In this document: positions 50,725 to 59,256 of the stretch, in pieces
Layout: each line of letters starts with the position of its first letter
Numbering within the stretch: the first letter of the stretch is position 1
DNA from: JAILZP01 sp037444185
Lineage (GTDB): Bacteria > Bacillota > Desulfotomaculia > Desulfotomaculales > Desulfocucumaceae
Reading direction: 5' to 3'
Assembly (NCBI GenBank): GCA_037444185.1
Contig: JBBIMW010000009.1
Span: 1-62,781, forward strand
DNA: 62,781 nt
Position numbers and translations under genes: made by a program
The notes under the pieces: model-generated
Database searches by the model: none
The model's input: only the letters and a program-made list of their open reading frames with translations
Told to the model about the DNA's origin: nothing

Positions 50725-51810
50725 TTAAAGCATTTTAAGCAAATTTTCAACATCTGCCGCCCGGCTTAATGCCTCTTCCCTGTCGATAACACCTGCGCGG
50801 ATCAAATTTCTCAAAGTCATATCCAGGGTTTGCATGCCGTGCCTGCCCCCGGTTTGCAGCTGGGAGACAATCTGGTGCGTCTTGCCTTCCCGGATCAAAT
50901 TGCGGATGGCTGGTGTAGTCACCATTATTTCCAGCGCCGCCACCCGTCCGGTCTGGTCTCTGCGGGGCAAAAGCTGCTGGGCAATTACTCCCTCCAGGGC
51001 GTTGGCCAGCTGCATGCGGATTTGCATTTGCTGGTGCGGGGGAAAAACGTCTATGATCCGGTCTATGGTCTGGGCCGCGCTGGTGGTGTGCAGGGTGGCC
51101 AGCACAAGGTGGCCCGTTTCGGCGGCGGTGATGGCGGTGGCGATGGTTTCCAGATCCCGCATCTCTCCCACCAGAATGACGTCCGGGTCTTCCCGCATAG
51201 CCGCCCGCAGGGCGGCGGCGAAGGAGCGGGAATCCCGGCTGATCTCCCGCTGGTTCACCAGGCTTTTTTTGTGCTGGTGCAGGTACTCGATGGGGTCCTC
51301 CATGGTGATGATATGCAGGCTCTGCTCGCTGTTTATGAGGTCAATCATAGCCGCCAGGGTGGTGGACTTGCCGCTGCCCGTGGGACCGGTGACCAGCACC
51401 AGACCACGGGGCCGCCTGGCCAGGTTGGCCACCACTTCGGGCAAATCCAGCTCGGCGAGGCTGGGAATGCGATCCGGTATGAAACGTATGGCCAGTGCCA
51501 CTGTATTCCGCTGTTTAAAAGCGTTTACGCGGAAGCGGCCCAGTTCGGGGATGGAATAAGGAAAGTCACACTCACCCACCTGTATAAGCTGTTGGAACTG
51601 TTGGTCAGTCATCAGCTGCCGGGCCAGACCGTCTGTATCCACGGCAGTAAGAACGGGCAGATCCTCCAGTGCCGGGCATGCCTGGGAAGCCAGTTTGCTG
51701 GCAGTCAGCAGTTTCCCGCAGACTCGAAAAACGGGAGGACGTCCTGCAGTCAGGTGAATGTCGGAGGCCTTTGTCTGAAAGGCCAGCTCTAAAATATTAT
51801 TTATGTGCAC
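50725..51810 (-). CDS. pilT: Type IV pilus retraction ATPase PilT
   Basis: Cytoplasmic hexameric ATPase that depolymerises the pilus, 361 residues. The N-terminal ASDIHLTAGRPP is followed by Walker A GPTGSGKST (about residues 139-147), the Asp box ITMEDPIEYLH, Walker B VILVGEMRDLETI, and the AIRNLIREGKTHQI motif of the PilT C-terminus that is required for retraction. GTG at 51810 gives the usual family start (HINNILELAF); TTG ten codons upstream has no ribosome-binding site. Confidence 0.92.
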   Translation of the reverse strand: MHINNILELAFQTKASDIHLTAGRPPVFRVCGKLLTASKLASQACPALEDLPVLTAVDTDGLARQLMTDQQFQQLIQVGECDFPYSIPELGRFRVNAFKQRNTVALAIRFIPDRIPSLAELDLPEVVANLARRPRGLVLVTGPTGSGKSTTLAAMIDLINSEQSLHIITMEDPIEYLHQHKKSLVNQREISRDSRSFAAALRAAMREDPDVILVGEMRDLETIATAITAAETGHLVLATLHTTSAAQTIDRIIDVFPPHQQMQIRMQLANALEGVIAQQLLPRRDQTGRVAALEIMVTTPAIRNLIREGKTHQIVSQLQTGGRHGMQTLDMTLRNLIRAGVIDREEALSRAADVENLLKML

Positions 51811-51844
51811 CCGGAATAAACACGCCCCTTTTTCACTCAAAAAA

Positions 51845-53542
51845 TCAACACTCGTCGAATACTACTCGCATTAATTCGGATATGGAGGTTAATCCCTGGC
51901 GGGCTTTTCGGATTCCGTCTTCTTTCAGGGTGACCATTCCCTCGGCCACCGCCTTTTCCTTAATGACATCAGCATAGTTTTTTCTGCTTACCAGATCCCT
52001 GATGGTACGGGTCGCCGGCAGCACCTCCTGGATACTCATCCGGCCCCGGTAGCCAACATTGCTGCAGCGCTTGCAGCCCGTAGACCGGTAAAAAATTGCA
52101 GGTTCATCCGGCGCCAGCCCCATGAATATTCTTTCCGGTGTGCCGTACGGAAGTTTGTATGGTTCTTTGCAGTGGGGGCAGAGCAAGCGTACCAGCCGCT
52201 GGGAAACCACCCCCACCACCGAGGAAGCCACCAGGAAGGGCTCAACACCCATATCGATGAGGCGGGTCAGGGCGCCCGCAGCGTCGTTGGTGTGCAGGCT
52301 GCTTAACACCAGGTGGCCGGTTGTGGCCGCCCTGACTGCGATTTGGGCAGTTTCCCCGTCCCGTATTTCGCCAACCATGATAATGTCGGGGTCTTGGCGG
52401 AGAATTGAGCGCAGGCCGGCAGCAAAGGAAAGGCCGGCCTTGACGTTAATTTGCGTCTGGTTAATTCCCCCCAATACATATTCAACCGGGTCTTCAATGG
52501 TAATAATGTTGCGTTCCAGGGAATTCAACTGGGCCAGCACCGCATAGAGGGTGGTGGTTTTGCCGCTGCCAGTGGGGCCGGTTACCAGAATCATGCCAAA
52601 AGTATGACGGACAATATTTGTGAAGCGATCCAGGTTGTGCTTGTGGAATCCCAGCTGGTCAATGGGTAATATCCGGCCGCTTTTGAGCAATATTCGGAGG
52701 ACTGCTTTTTCTCCGTGGACCGTGGGTAAAGTAGACACTCTTATGTCTATTTCCTGTTCTCCGTACTTGACCTGAAACCGGCCGTCCTGGGGCAGGCGCT
52801 TTTCGGCAATATCCATGCCCGCCAGTATTTTAATTCTGGCAATCATGTGGGAATGGATGTGCCTGGGCAAGGTAAGCGCCTCCCTTAACAGGCCGTCCAC
52901 CCGGTAACGTACCTGCACCCGGTTTTCCTGGGCCTCAATATGAATATCGCTGGCCTTTTCCACAACTGCCTGGACAATTGCCGTGTTAATCAGCCGTACC
53001 ACCGGCGCCTCCTCTGCAGAAACATCATCTCCAGCACCCAGGGTCAGGGCTTGTATTTCATTTTCCTGCCGTGCCGTAACCTGCCCAAATGCCTTCTCGA
53101 CGAAGGAAAGGCCGAAAACTCTCTGTTGCACTTCATCAATTTCTTCTTCCCGGGCCAGCACTGGTTCCACTTCGCAATTACTGGCCAGGCTGATGTCGTC
53201 TAGGGCGACCAGATTTAAAGGATCTGACATGGCCACAATTATCCGGCGGCCGTCTTTTTTTACAGGGACAACCTTGTGCCGGCGCAGCACAGCTTCGGGG
53301 AGGGATTTGATCAGCCCCGGATCAATTTTGTCCATCAACGTAATCTGGGGGATACCTAATTGCATTTCCAGGGTATTTAAAATGTCCTGTTCAGTAATCA
53401 GCCCCAGATTGATTAAAACCTTGCCCAGGCGCTCCCCGGTTTGTTTTTGCAGTTGCAATGCCTGGTCCAGTTGTTCGGAAGTGATCAATTTGGCTTGCAG
53501 CAGCAAGTCTCCCAGGCGTTTTTTATTGTAAGCAGCGGTCAT
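51845..53542 (-). CDS. pilB: Type IV pilus extension ATPase PilB
   Basis: Cytoplasmic motor for pilus assembly, 565 residues. Two N-terminal MshEN-type segments (KRLGDLLLQAKLITSEQL, then RLGKVLINLGLITEQDIL), a linker, then the ATPase core: ASDIHIEAQENRVQVRYRVDG (about 197-217), Walker A GPTGSGKTT (about 322-330), Walker B IIMVGEIRDGETA and a zinc finger CPHC...CKRC (about 455-490). The MshEN repeats suggest control by cyclic di-GMP; a degenerate or full motif should be checked by alignment. CGGGTGGGAT precedes the ATG. Confidence 0.93.
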   Translation of the reverse strand: MTAAYNKKRLGDLLLQAKLITSEQLDQALQLQKQTGERLGKVLINLGLITEQDILNTLEMQLGIPQITLMDKIDPGLIKSLPEAVLRRHKVVPVKKDGRRIIVAMSDPLNLVALDDISLASNCEVEPVLAREEEIDEVQQRVFGLSFVEKAFGQVTARQENEIQALTLGAGDDVSAEEAPVVRLINTAIVQAVVEKASDIHIEAQENRVQVRYRVDGLLREALTLPRHIHSHMIARIKILAGMDIAEKRLPQDGRFQVKYGEQEIDIRVSTLPTVHGEKAVLRILLKSGRILPIDQLGFHKHNLDRFTNIVRHTFGMILVTGPTGSGKTTTLYAVLAQLNSLERNIITIEDPVEYVLGGINQTQINVKAGLSFAAGLRSILRQDPDIIMVGEIRDGETAQIAVRAATTGHLVLSSLHTNDAAGALTRLIDMGVEPFLVASSVVGVVSQRLVRLLCPHCKEPYKLPYGTPERIFMGLAPDEPAIFYRSTGCKRCSNVGYRGRMSIQEVLPATRTIRDLVSRKNYADVIKEKAVAEGMVTLKEDGIRKARQGLTSISELMRVVFDEC

Positions 53543-53579
53543 TTTTTATCCCACCCGAGAACGCCAATTATTACCATGC

Positions 53580-54335
53580 CTAAACGCTAAAAAAGCCTGT
53601 ATACCAATTGACAACACTGTCCCCCGCCAGGGCCGACGCCACCGCGCCAAAAGCCAGGCAGGGGCCGAAGGGAACATGTTCTTTCATGCTGGCCATCTTT
53701 AAGGCCACCATAATCAATCCGGCGGCTCCGCCCAGCACGAAGGCCAGGAAAAGTGCCACCAGCAATAATTTCCAGCCAAGCAGCAGGCCCATTACCGCCG
53801 CCAGCTTAATGTCACCGCCACCCATGCCGTCCCGGTAGATCAGTGCAATTAAAAGAAGCAGGGCGCCACCGGCAATAAAACCTATTGCGCCGGAGATGAA
53901 CACATCCCATGATTCGATAATCAGTGGAGCTCCTAAAAAAAATCCGGCCATGTTAAGCCTGTCCGGTATTATTCTGTGTTTTAAATCTATCACCGTTGCG
54001 GGAACCAATACGGTAAAAAGCAAAATGGTCCTCAGGGCGTCCATGGTGATTCCGTATTTTAAAACGGACAGCGCAAACAATATGCCGGATGCTAATTCCA
54101 CCGCCGGATATTGCAGGGATATTTTCACGCCGCAATGCCGGCATCTCCCTTTCAGTGCCATGTAGCTGAATACCGGGATTAAGTCAAAAAAACGAAGGCC
54201 ATGTCTGCATGTTGGGCAATGAGATGGTGGATATGATACGGAATTTCCATGGGGCATCCTGTGTATGCACACGTTTAGAAAGCTGCCGGTGATGGTTCCG
54301 GCCAGAAAAGCCAGTATCAGCCATAAGTCCTCCAC
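53580..54335 (-). CDS. pilD: Prepilin peptidase PilD
   Basis: Membrane aspartyl protease and N-methyltransferase that processes the pilins encoded downstream, 251 residues with about seven hydrophobic segments. N-terminal GSFLNVCIHRMP, two CxxC pairs in HCPTCRHG and GRCRHCG (zinc type, needed for the methylase part), and the catalytic aspartates in TVIDLKHRIIPD and GMGGGDIKL. GTG at 54335 is chosen for GAGGGTGGGG upstream; TTG at 54374 or ATG at 54362 would add 9 to 13 residues. First gene of the pil operon. Confidence 0.88.
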   Translation of the reverse strand: MEDLWLILAFLAGTITGSFLNVCIHRMPHGNSVSYPPSHCPTCRHGLRFFDLIPVFSYMALKGRCRHCGVKISLQYPAVELASGILFALSVLKYGITMDALRTILLFTVLVPATVIDLKHRIIPDRLNMAGFFLGAPLIIESWDVFISGAIGFIAGGALLLLIALIYRDGMGGGDIKLAAVMGLLLGWKLLLVALFLAFVLGGAAGLIMVALKMASMKEHVPFGPCLAFGAVASALAGDSVVNWYTGFFSV

Positions 54336-54407
54336 TTGCTGCCGCCCCACCCTCTCTTGCATGAGAGATCTCAACTATTATTGCTATCTAAAATTGCCAT
54401 TAACACA

Positions 54408-54416
54408 ATTATACCA
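54408..54416 (-). promoter_or_regulatory. Extended -10 promoter of the pil operon
   Basis: On the minus strand ATGGTATAAT gives a TGn extended -10 with perfect TATAAT about 70 bases before the pilD start. The -35 is weak, as is common with extended -10 promoters. Confidence 0.6.
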
Positions 54417-54496
54417 TAATCCAAAAAATGTGACATGTCCTAATTATATCCGGCATGGGGTGCCTAAGGATTTTCCGGAGCGCATTTCTTCCACTT

Positions 54497-54506
54497 GTGC
54501 TATAAT
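54497..54506 (+). promoter_or_regulatory. Extended -10 promoter of the moxR/VWA pair
   Basis: TGTGC followed by TATAAT (54501-54506), an extended -10, about 33 bases before the moxR start. No clear -35. It is divergent from the pil promoter about 90 bases away. Confidence 0.55.
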
Positions 54507-54539
54507 TTTATAAGGACTTCAACGGTGGAGGAAATGATT

Positions 54540-55421
54540 ATGGACCATAACTTTTACGGAGGCACTGCGGACTATCTGGTGTCTGAAGATTTACGCAACG
54601 CTGTCAATATTTCCATGGCTTTGGGAAGGCCCCTTCTGATCAAGGGCGAGCCGGGAACGGGAAAAACAATGCTGGCCAAAAGTATTGCCGAAGGACTGAA
54701 CATGCCCTTTATTATATGGAACATAAAGTCCACCACCAAGGCCCGGGAGGGGCTCTATGTTTACGACACCGTCCAGAGACTATATGACAGCCAGTTCGGG
54801 GACCGGGACGTATCGGACATAAAACGCTACATAAAGCTCGGCAAGATGGGGGAGGCCTTTGTTTCGGAGCGGCAGGCCGTGCTGCTCATCGACGAAATAG
54901 ACAAGGCCGATCTGGAGTTTCCCAACGACCTTCTCTGGGAACTTGACATTATGAATTTTTACATTCCCGAGACCGGGGAAACCATAGCCGCGGGGCACCG
55001 CCCGGTGGTGGTGATTACCAGCAACGCGGAAAAGGAGCTGCCCGACGCTTTTTTGCGGCGCTGCATTTTTCACTATATTTCCTTTCCGGATGAGGAGATG
55101 ATGGGCAGGATCGTCAGAGTGCACCACCCGCATCTGGAGTCCAGCCTCCTGGCGGAGGCCATGAAGGCCTTTTACTGGATCCGGTCGCTTCCCGGCCTGT
55201 TGAAAAAGCCCAGCACCAGCGAGCTGCTTGACTGGGTGCAGGCCCTGGTGGTGGGAGGGATACGTCCTGACCGGGTGGCCTCCGAGATTCCCTTTCTGGG
55301 GGTGCTGCTGAAGAAAAACCAGGACTTCGACCAGGTGCTGAAAAGAATCCACTCTCCCGGGGGGGTGCAGCGCCAGACCGGCTGGTCCGGCGGCGTAAGG
55401 TCAGGCACCAGGAGCCAGTAA
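54540..55421 (+). CDS. MoxR-family AAA+ ATPase
   Basis: AAA+ ATPase of 293 residues in the MoxR/CbbQ-NirQ group, thought to act as a chaperone that activates or inserts cofactors into partner enzymes. Walker A GEPGTGKTM is at about residues 36-44, Walker B VLLIDEIDKAD at about 112-122, sensor-1 VVVITSNAEKELPDAFLRRC at about 156-175. ATG at 54540 is chosen over ATG at 54534 for the spacing to GGAGG. It is paired with a VWA protein downstream, the standard partner. Confidence 0.88.
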   Translation: MDHNFYGGTADYLVSEDLRNAVNISMALGRPLLIKGEPGTGKTMLAKSIAEGLNMPFIIWNIKSTTKAREGLYVYDTVQRLYDSQFGDRDVSDIKRYIKLGKMGEAFVSERQAVLLIDEIDKADLEFPNDLLWELDIMNFYIPETGETIAAGHRPVVVITSNAEKELPDAFLRRCIFHYISFPDEEMMGRIVRVHHPHLESSLLAEAMKAFYWIRSLPGLLKKPSTSELLDWVQALVVGGIRPDRVASEIPFLGVLLKKNQDFDQVLKRIHSPGGVQRQTGWSGGVRSGTRSQ

Positions 55422-55547
55422 TTTCCTAGCCTTTCACCCGTTTACTTTCAACTTCCAATCCCTCCGTGCTTTTTGGCAAATTTTGGGGCTTGCCCATATA
55501 AAAAGACTGAATTCCGTCCCTTGAAATATGTTTGTGAGGTGGAGAAG

Positions 55548-56750
55548 ATGTTTACCGGCTTTTTTTACACACTGCGGGAAGAAAAGATTCCGGTGACCCC
55601 CACCGAGTGGATGACCCTGATGGATGCGCTAAGCCGAGGCCTCGCCGGGGCCAGCCTGTCGGGTTTCTATTATCTGGCCAGGGCGGTATTGGTGAAAAGC
55701 GAGGCTTTTTACGACCGCTTTGACGTGGCCTTCAGACGGTACTTCGACGGCATCGAAACACCGGAAAAACTGTCCTCCCAGGTGGCCAAGTGGCTGGAAA
55801 ACGCCCTCCCTCCGCTGAAGGTGGATCCATCGAAAAAAAAACCCTTTTCGGGATGGAGCCTGGAGGAACTGAAAAGGGCCTTGGATGAGAGGCTGGCCCT
55901 GCAGAAGGAGGAACACCACGGCGGCAGCAGGTGGATAGGGACCGGGGGCACCTCTCCCTTCGGGCACTCCGGCTACCACCCGGCGGGTCTGCGCATCGGC
56001 GGGCAATCAGCGAACAGGTCCGCGGTAAAAGTGGCGGCCGAGAGAAGGTACAGGGACTTTCGCAATGACGACACCCTTAATACCAGGCAGTTCGAGGTGG
56101 CTTTGCGCAAGTTGAGACAGCTGGGCAGAAACGACGGGGCACCCCGGGACGAGCTGAATACTGAAGAAACCATTGACGCCACCTGTCGCCGGGCGGGGAT
56201 GCTGGAACTGATATGGGACAGGCCCCGCAAAAACACTTTGAAGGTTGTGCTGATGATGGATTCGGGGGGCTCAATGAATCCCCACGCCAGTCTTTGCAGT
56301 CAGCTTTTTTCGGCGGCGTCCAAGGCAAGCACCTTCAAGGATATAAAATTTTACTACTTCCACAATTGCGTTTATGACCGGCTCTTTAACGATCCCCGCT
56401 GCCTGGCCAGTAATTCCACGGGGACCGTCGACGTGCTGCGGAATTTGGATGTCAATTACCGGCTGATTATGGTGGGGGATGCCAGCATGGCGCCCAGCGA
56501 ACTGCTGATGGCCGGCGGCGCCCTGGACTGGGGTGTGGTCAATGATGAGCCTGGGGAGGCCTGGATGAGGCGGCTGGCGGACCATTTCACCCATTCGGTG
56601 TGGCTTAATCCCATCCCGGAACGGACGTGGCCGCCGGCGGGGGAGAGGACCTATGACACCATAGGTATAATCCGCAACATCTTCCCCATGTTTGAACTGA
56701 CGGTGGAGGGGCTTGAACGGGCGGTCAACCGCCTGAAAGTCAATAAATAA
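55548..56750 (+). CDS. VWA-domain protein, CoxE-like
   Basis: A 400-residue CoxE-like protein with a C-terminal von Willebrand A domain, the usual partner of a MoxR ATPase. The N-terminal helical part starts FFYTLREEKIPVTPTEWMTLMDAL. The metal-site motif reads MMDSGGSMNP (about 236-245), where the usual DxSxS has become DSGGS. The conserved C-terminal block SVWLNPIPERTWP, then RNIFPMFELTVEGLERAV, follows. ATG at 55548 has GAGGTGGAG upstream; the frame extends 25 codons further without support. The substrate enzyme of the pair cannot be named. Confidence 0.85.
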   Translation: MFTGFFYTLREEKIPVTPTEWMTLMDALSRGLAGASLSGFYYLARAVLVKSEAFYDRFDVAFRRYFDGIETPEKLSSQVAKWLENALPPLKVDPSKKKPFSGWSLEELKRALDERLALQKEEHHGGSRWIGTGGTSPFGHSGYHPAGLRIGGQSANRSAVKVAAERRYRDFRNDDTLNTRQFEVALRKLRQLGRNDGAPRDELNTEETIDATCRRAGMLELIWDRPRKNTLKVVLMMDSGGSMNPHASLCSQLFSAASKASTFKDIKFYYFHNCVYDRLFNDPRCLASNSTGTVDVLRNLDVNYRLIMVGDASMAPSELLMAGGALDWGVVNDEPGEAWMRRLADHFTHSVWLNPIPERTWPPAGERTYDTIGIIRNIFPMFELTVEGLERAVNRLKVNK

Positions 56751-56772
56751 AAAAGCCGCCCTGCGGGCGATT

Positions 56773-56812
56773 GGAATCCAGAATCCAGAATCCAGGAGCC
56801 AGAATCCAGAAT
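56773..56812. repeat. AGAATCC-rich dispersed repeat, copy 2
   Basis: GGAATCCAGAATCCAGAATC, then CAGGAGCCAGAATCCAGAAT: the same unit arrangement as at 26302-26334 with one extra AATCCAG unit. It lies in the gap after the VWA gene, next to a weak CGCCC/GGGCG hairpin. Confidence 0.75.
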
Positions 56813-56869
56813 AAAAGGAACCTTATTTAATTTATCCACGTAAAAGTTAAAAACAGGAGGGGAACCGTT

Positions 56870-57313
56870 ATGGCGAAGGATTCCACCGAGGCCCGGAATT
56901 TGGCGGGGGAGCACTTCAGGAGCGGGTACAACTGTGCCGAGTCCATTTTTTTGGCCTTCAGGGACTGGCTGGGGCTGGAGGCGCCAAGGGAGACCGTCCG
57001 CGGCTTCACCGGACTGGGGGGAGGGCTGGGGCAGGCCGGGTGCATGTGCGGGGCGCTGACCGGGTCGGCGGTGGTGCTGGGCCTGGTGAAGGGCAGATCG
57101 GATTCCGGAGAAAGTCGGGACATGGTCTATGCACTGACAAGGGAGTTTCATGATCGCTTTGAATCGAACTTTGGCAACACTTGCTGCCGTGTACTGAACA
57201 CCCATCCCTTCGATTCCCGGGAACACCTGCGCAACTGCCTCAAAATCACGGGGGGCACAGCAAAAATGCTGGCGGACTTTTTAAATGAAAAGGGTTTGAC
57301 AAGTTCGCCCTGA
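56870..57313 (+). CDS. C_GCAxxG_C_C family protein
   Basis: Small cysteine-rich protein of 147 residues belonging to the C_GCAxxG_C_C family of unknown biochemical role, thought to bind a metal or redox centre. Cysteines are spaced as in the family: YNCAES (about 24), GCMCGALTG (about 62), NTCCRVL (about 104) and RNCL (about 121). GGAGGGG lies before ATG 56870. It follows the VWA gene after 119 bases and is convergent with gdhA. No membrane segment is seen. Confidence 0.88.
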   Translation: MAKDSTEARNLAGEHFRSGYNCAESIFLAFRDWLGLEAPRETVRGFTGLGGGLGQAGCMCGALTGSAVVLGLVKGRSDSGESRDMVYALTREFHDRFESNFGNTCCRVLNTHPFDSREHLRNCLKITGGTAKMLADFLNEKGLTSSP

Positions 57314-57351
57314 TCCGGACCCCGCTTCACACTGGGGCCCGGATCAGGGCG
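57306..57351. terminator. Bidirectional hairpin between the C_GCAxxG_C_C gene and gdhA
   Basis: Perfect 13-bp stem CGCCCTGATCCGG (57306-57318) / CCGGATCAGGGCG (57339-57351) with an inner CCCC/GGGG. The left arm contains the stop codon of the upstream gene. No long T run on either side, so termination may be only partly intrinsic. Confidence 0.6.
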
Positions 57352-57376
57352 GAATAAGACCATCGGCGAAGGCCAA

Positions 57377-58648
57377 TCAAGGGTACAGGCCCCTGAGCTT
57401 CATGGCCCTGGTGACCCGGTCCAGGGCCAGCATATATGCCGCCATGCGCATGCTGACCTGGCGGCTTTCCTTGAGATCGTGCACCTCGCGGAAGCTGCTC
57501 ACCATCCGGCGGCGCAGCTGGCGGTTCACTTCGTCCTTGGTCCAGTAGAAGTTTTGCAGGCCCTGCACCCACTCGAAATATGAAACCACCACACCCCCGG
57601 CGTTGGCCAGTATGTCCGGAATGACGGTGATTCCCCTGTCGTAGAGTATTTGGTCGGCCTCGAAGGCGGTGGGCCCGTTGGCTCCCTCGGCCACCAGCCG
57701 GGCTTTGACCAGCCGGGAGTTGTTCACGGTGATGACGTTTTCCAGGGCCGACGGCACCAGAATGTCGCATTCCAGGGTGAGTATTTCTTCGTTGGAAACT
57801 GGCCGGGCGTCGGGATAACCCGTCACGCTGCCGGTGCGGGCCTTATGGGCGGAGACTTCGGCCAGATCCAGCCCGTTTTCACTATATATCCCCCCCCTGG
57901 AGTCGCTGACGGCCAATATGCGGCATCCAAGGGCGTTCAGGTCCGCCGCCGCCACCGTCCCCACATTGCCGAAACCCTGGATCACCGCCGTGGACTCGGC
58001 CAGGTTGATCCTCATGCGGGAGGCGGCCTCCTCAATGGTGAACACCACGCCCCGGCCCGTGGCCTCGTTGCGGCCCTGGGAGCCGCCCACCTCGATGGGC
58101 TTGCCGGTGACCACCGCCGGCACCGAGAAGCCGTGGTGCATGCTGAAGGTGTCCATGAGCCAGGCCATCACCTGGGGGTTGGTGTAGACGTCCGGGGCCG
58201 GTATGTCCTTCTCCGGGCCGATGATTATACTTATCTCGCTGGTGAAGCGCCGGGTCAGCCGCTCCAGCTCGCCCATGGAAAGCTCCTTGGGGTTGCAGAT
58301 TACACCGCCCTTGGCACCCCCATAGGGGATGTCCACCACGGCACACTTCCAGGTCATCAGCATGGCCAGGGCGATGACCTCCTCCATGTCCACCTCGGGA
58401 TGGTAGCGGATGCCTCCCTTGGCAGGTCCCCGGGTAAGGTTGTGCTGTACGCGGAATCCCCTGAATACCTCTATGGATCCGTCATCCATGCGGACCGGAA
58501 TGGAAACCGTCAGTATCCTCTTGGGCTCCTTAAGTATTTTCAGCAGTCCCGGGTCCAGCCCCAGTTTTTGGGCCGCCAGATCCACCTGCAGACTGGTGGC
58601 CTCCAGCAGTTCACTCCTCCGGCAGACAGTACCTTGTGAATGTAGCAT
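57377..58648 (-). CDS. gdhA: Glutamate (or amino-acid) dehydrogenase
   Basis: Glu/Leu/Phe/Val dehydrogenase of 423 residues that links glutamate and 2-oxoglutarate with NAD(P)H. Substrate lysines occur in GPAKGGIRYHP (about 72-82) and PYGGAKGGV (about 106-114), the dinucleotide motif GFGNVG near 223-228, and the conserved VAEGANGPT near 306. ATG at 58648 follows AAAGGAGCTG; the frame could start 37 codons earlier but that part has no homology. The length and blocks fit hexameric GDH-type enzymes of Firmicutes. Nearby is ilvC, but they are divergent. Confidence 0.93.
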   Translation of the reverse strand: MLHSQGTVCRRSELLEATSLQVDLAAQKLGLDPGLLKILKEPKRILTVSIPVRMDDGSIEVFRGFRVQHNLTRGPAKGGIRYHPEVDMEEVIALAMLMTWKCAVVDIPYGGAKGGVICNPKELSMGELERLTRRFTSEISIIIGPEKDIPAPDVYTNPQVMAWLMDTFSMHHGFSVPAVVTGKPIEVGGSQGRNEATGRGVVFTIEEAASRMRINLAESTAVIQGFGNVGTVAAADLNALGCRILAVSDSRGGIYSENGLDLAEVSAHKARTGSVTGYPDARPVSNEEILTLECDILVPSALENVITVNNSRLVKARLVAEGANGPTAFEADQILYDRGITVIPDILANAGGVVVSYFEWVQGLQNFYWTKDEVNRQLRRRMVSSFREVHDLKESRQVSMRMAAYMLALDRVTRAMKLRGLYP

Positions 58649-58889
58649 TTTGTCAGCTCCTTTCTTATCCGCACCGCGGATATTTGTTTTTGGTCCATTG
58701 TCCGGGCAGCAATCTATGATCCATATGTATACAATATCCATGCCAGCGAATAAGTTCATCTATACATGACCATGATTCAAGATTTTTTATATTAATGTCT
58801 TGTTTTGTTTGAGATGATTCCTGTTTGCAGATTCAGTCCGGCATGCAGTTGCGCGGGATTAAAATGCGGAAACGCATGATGGCATTTTT

Positions 58890-59117
58890 TCACCCTCCCG
58901 CTATTACCGGATAAAAGACAATTTTGTCTCCGTCGTTCAGCTGTGTCTTGCCGGCGGCCATCCGCCCGTTAACCGCCACATTGCCTACCTCGTGAAGGGG
59001 CAGCCCCAGTTTGATAGTCAGATCCGCCACTGTCCACTGTTTGCCTTCCTCCAGTTTAATCTCGCCGGCGGTAACGGTCGTGGTGATCCCTCCCTTGACC
59101 TCGAAGGTAATTCTCAT
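58890..59117 (-). CDS. ThiS/MoaD-like ubiquitin-fold sulfur carrier protein
   Basis: Small protein of 75 residues that looks like a beta-grasp sulfur carrier: TFEVKGGITTTVTAG, VADLTIKLGLP, VAVNGRMA, LNDGDKIVFYPVIAGG. The C-terminal Gly-Gly, which is adenylated and thiocarboxylated in ThiS and MoaD, is intact. ATG at 59117 has GGGAGGG 6 to 8 bases upstream; a second ATG two codons earlier is too close. No ThiF, ThiG or MoaE gene is next to it, so which pathway it serves cannot be told. Divergent from ilvC. Confidence 0.83.
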   Translation of the reverse strand: MRITFEVKGGITTTVTAGEIKLEEGKQWTVADLTIKLGLPLHEVGNVAVNGRMAAGKTQLNDGDKIVFYPVIAGG

Positions 59118-59256
59118 TTGCATCCCTCCCGACCCTGTCATGGTGAATATACTGATAAGCAAAGGCAATACTTATGTAGAACAAACCTTGGAATTAATCC
59201 CGCCGGTCTCTTTTTTCCACATTTCCGGCAGGAAACCTTTGAACCGGGGAGAATAT

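Noticed and set aside
58649..58759. N-terminal extension of the glutamate dehydrogenase by 37 codons
   Set aside because: No homology in the added part; AAAGGAG lies directly before the ATG at 58648.
59011..59256. N-terminal extension of ilvC by about 80 codons
   Set aside because: It overlaps the divergent ThiS-like gene and adds sequence not found in the family; the ATG at 59257 has a ribosome-binding site and the usual start.
59118..59256. T-box or ilv attenuator ahead of ilvC
   Set aside because: The gap is only about 140 bases, with no T-box sequence, terminator hairpin or leader peptide rich in branched-chain codons.
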